From assembly GCA_033557685.1 (NCBI GenBank), contig JAWQRN010000355.1:1-30858 (forward strand): DNA of 30,858 nt, given 5' to 3'. Each line of letters starts with the position of its first letter. The first letter of the stretch is position 1. A program made the position numbers and the translations under genes. Of this stretch, positions 30,342-30,858 are shown piece by piece. The DNA comes from Sperchopsis tessellata (lineage: Eukaryota; Arthropoda; Insecta; Coleoptera; Hydrophilidae). The notes under the pieces are model-generated. The model did not search any database. It saw nothing but the letters and a program-made list of their open reading frames with translations, and was not told the DNA's origin.

Positions 30342-30735
30342 CCTTACAAATACATTTCGACCGGCAATGTTGTACTTTCCTTCACCGACCTTCTTAACCC
30401 TAAGTTTGGAACATTTTCCATTGGCACAATTGCAATTTCTCTGCATGAGTCTGGTTGCAGCTTGCACTTTTTTGTCAAGCTCTGTAAGAGTGTCTCCACC
30501 AGGTCCAACAGTTATTTCAGAGTCAATATCTAAGTCAGGATCTTCCCCACTTCCACGAGACCACTCATCTTCTGTGTTATCACTTGGAACCCCATCGCTA
30601 GCACCACTTGCTGTTATGCCAGGTAGGGAGATAAGTTTTCGAGTATCACTATTAGCACCTTGGTCTGAAATGAGTACCATATGAGGACCAGTATTCCATC
30701 GAGAATATGTATTAGTTGAAATGGCAGATGAAGAG
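30342..30735 (-). CDS. pigs: GAS2-like protein, penultimate coding exon (acidic linker and first half of GAR domain)
   Basis: Acceptor aatttttag at 30736, donor AGG|gtaagt; one base plus 131 codons. It begins with a Ser/Thr-rich linker (SSAISTNTYSRWNTG), followed by an acidic Gly/Ser/Asp stretch (EDEWSRGSGEDPDLDIDSE) and a short helix (LTELDKKVQAATRLMQ). The first half of the GAR domain is NCNCANGKCSKLRVKKVGEG, then KYNIAGRNVFVR. Cysteines at the GAR start fit its zinc-binding-like core. The exon splices in phase 0 to 25297-25085. The expected N-terminal CH (actin-binding) domain must lie beyond the right edge of the window. The frame stays open a little past the donor, but that tail is intronic. 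Confidence 0.9.
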
Positions 30736-30781
30736 CTAAAAATTATAAAATATACTTTTTTGTGGTAGTTTTGGCATATTT

Positions 30782-30784
<3 letters not shown>

Positions 30785-30825
<41 letters not shown>
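30785..30825. repeat. (AT)n microsatellite
   Basis: An uninterrupted AT dinucleotide run of 41 bp, 50 bp upstream of the acceptor of the GAS2-like exon (minus strand). Likely length-polymorphic. Confidence 0.97.
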
Positions 30826-30828
<3 letters not shown>

Positions 30829-30858
30829 AAAGTATATGTCTGATATTTATATTTATTT

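Noticed and set aside
30367..30684. 105-codon plus-strand ORF over the GAS2-like exon
   Set aside because: It is antisense to a clear GAR-domain coding exon and has no domain of its own.

Overview
This is an AT-rich, intron-bearing, transposon-littered stretch of an arthropod nuclear genome, most likely an insect. Canonical GT..AG introns, a SEPT6-group septin, a NUDT14-type Nudix hydrolase and a GAS2-domain gene show that it is animal. The mixture of R1-, RTE- and Jockey-type LINEs, mariner remnants and a tRNA-derived SINE is typical of insects. I cannot fix the order from sequence alone. No bacterial, organellar, rRNA or CRISPR features are seen.

Three host genes are supported. (1) A NUDT14-like UDP-sugar diphosphatase on the minus strand, intact in one exon (6599-7219). 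(2) A complete five-exon septin of the SEPT6 group on the plus strand (11229-20581; 423 codons when spliced), with introns of about 0.17, 0.06, 6.05 and 1.8 kb. (3) The last two coding exons of a GAS2-like (pigs-type) cytoskeletal linker on the minus strand (30735-30342 and 25297-25085), split by a 5 kb intron. The septin and the GAS2-like gene converge. Both encode cytoskeletal proteins, but nothing shows that they are co-regulated. The actin-binding CH domain expected for the GAS2-like gene would lie beyond the right edge.

Region by region: 1-2010 is a composite element with inverted ends, internal tandem units of about 485 bp and an inserted SINE. 2220-2890 has a promoter-like motif cluster followed by a broken, partly duplicated fragment of an arthropod protein family. 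3581-3766 is a 61-bp tandem repeat. 4220-5205 carries R1-LINE and gypsy debris. 6599-7219 is NUDT14. 7409-10000 holds more copies of the repeats seen at the left edge. 11229-20581 is the septin, whose large intron holds RTE, Jockey and SINE insertions. 20582-25084 holds 3' sequence, a 40-bp insertion with a 15-bp target duplication, and a mariner remnant. 25085-30735 is the GAS2-like 3' end, whose intron is a graveyard of a second mariner, R1, RTE and Jockey-superfamily LINEs and a foldback palindrome.

I found no convincing new biochemical system. The most interesting material is structural: the composite inverted-end/tandem element, the foldback sitting between two pieces of a LINE, an apparently complete SINE with its target-site duplication, and the promoter-like cluster in front of a dead gene fragment.
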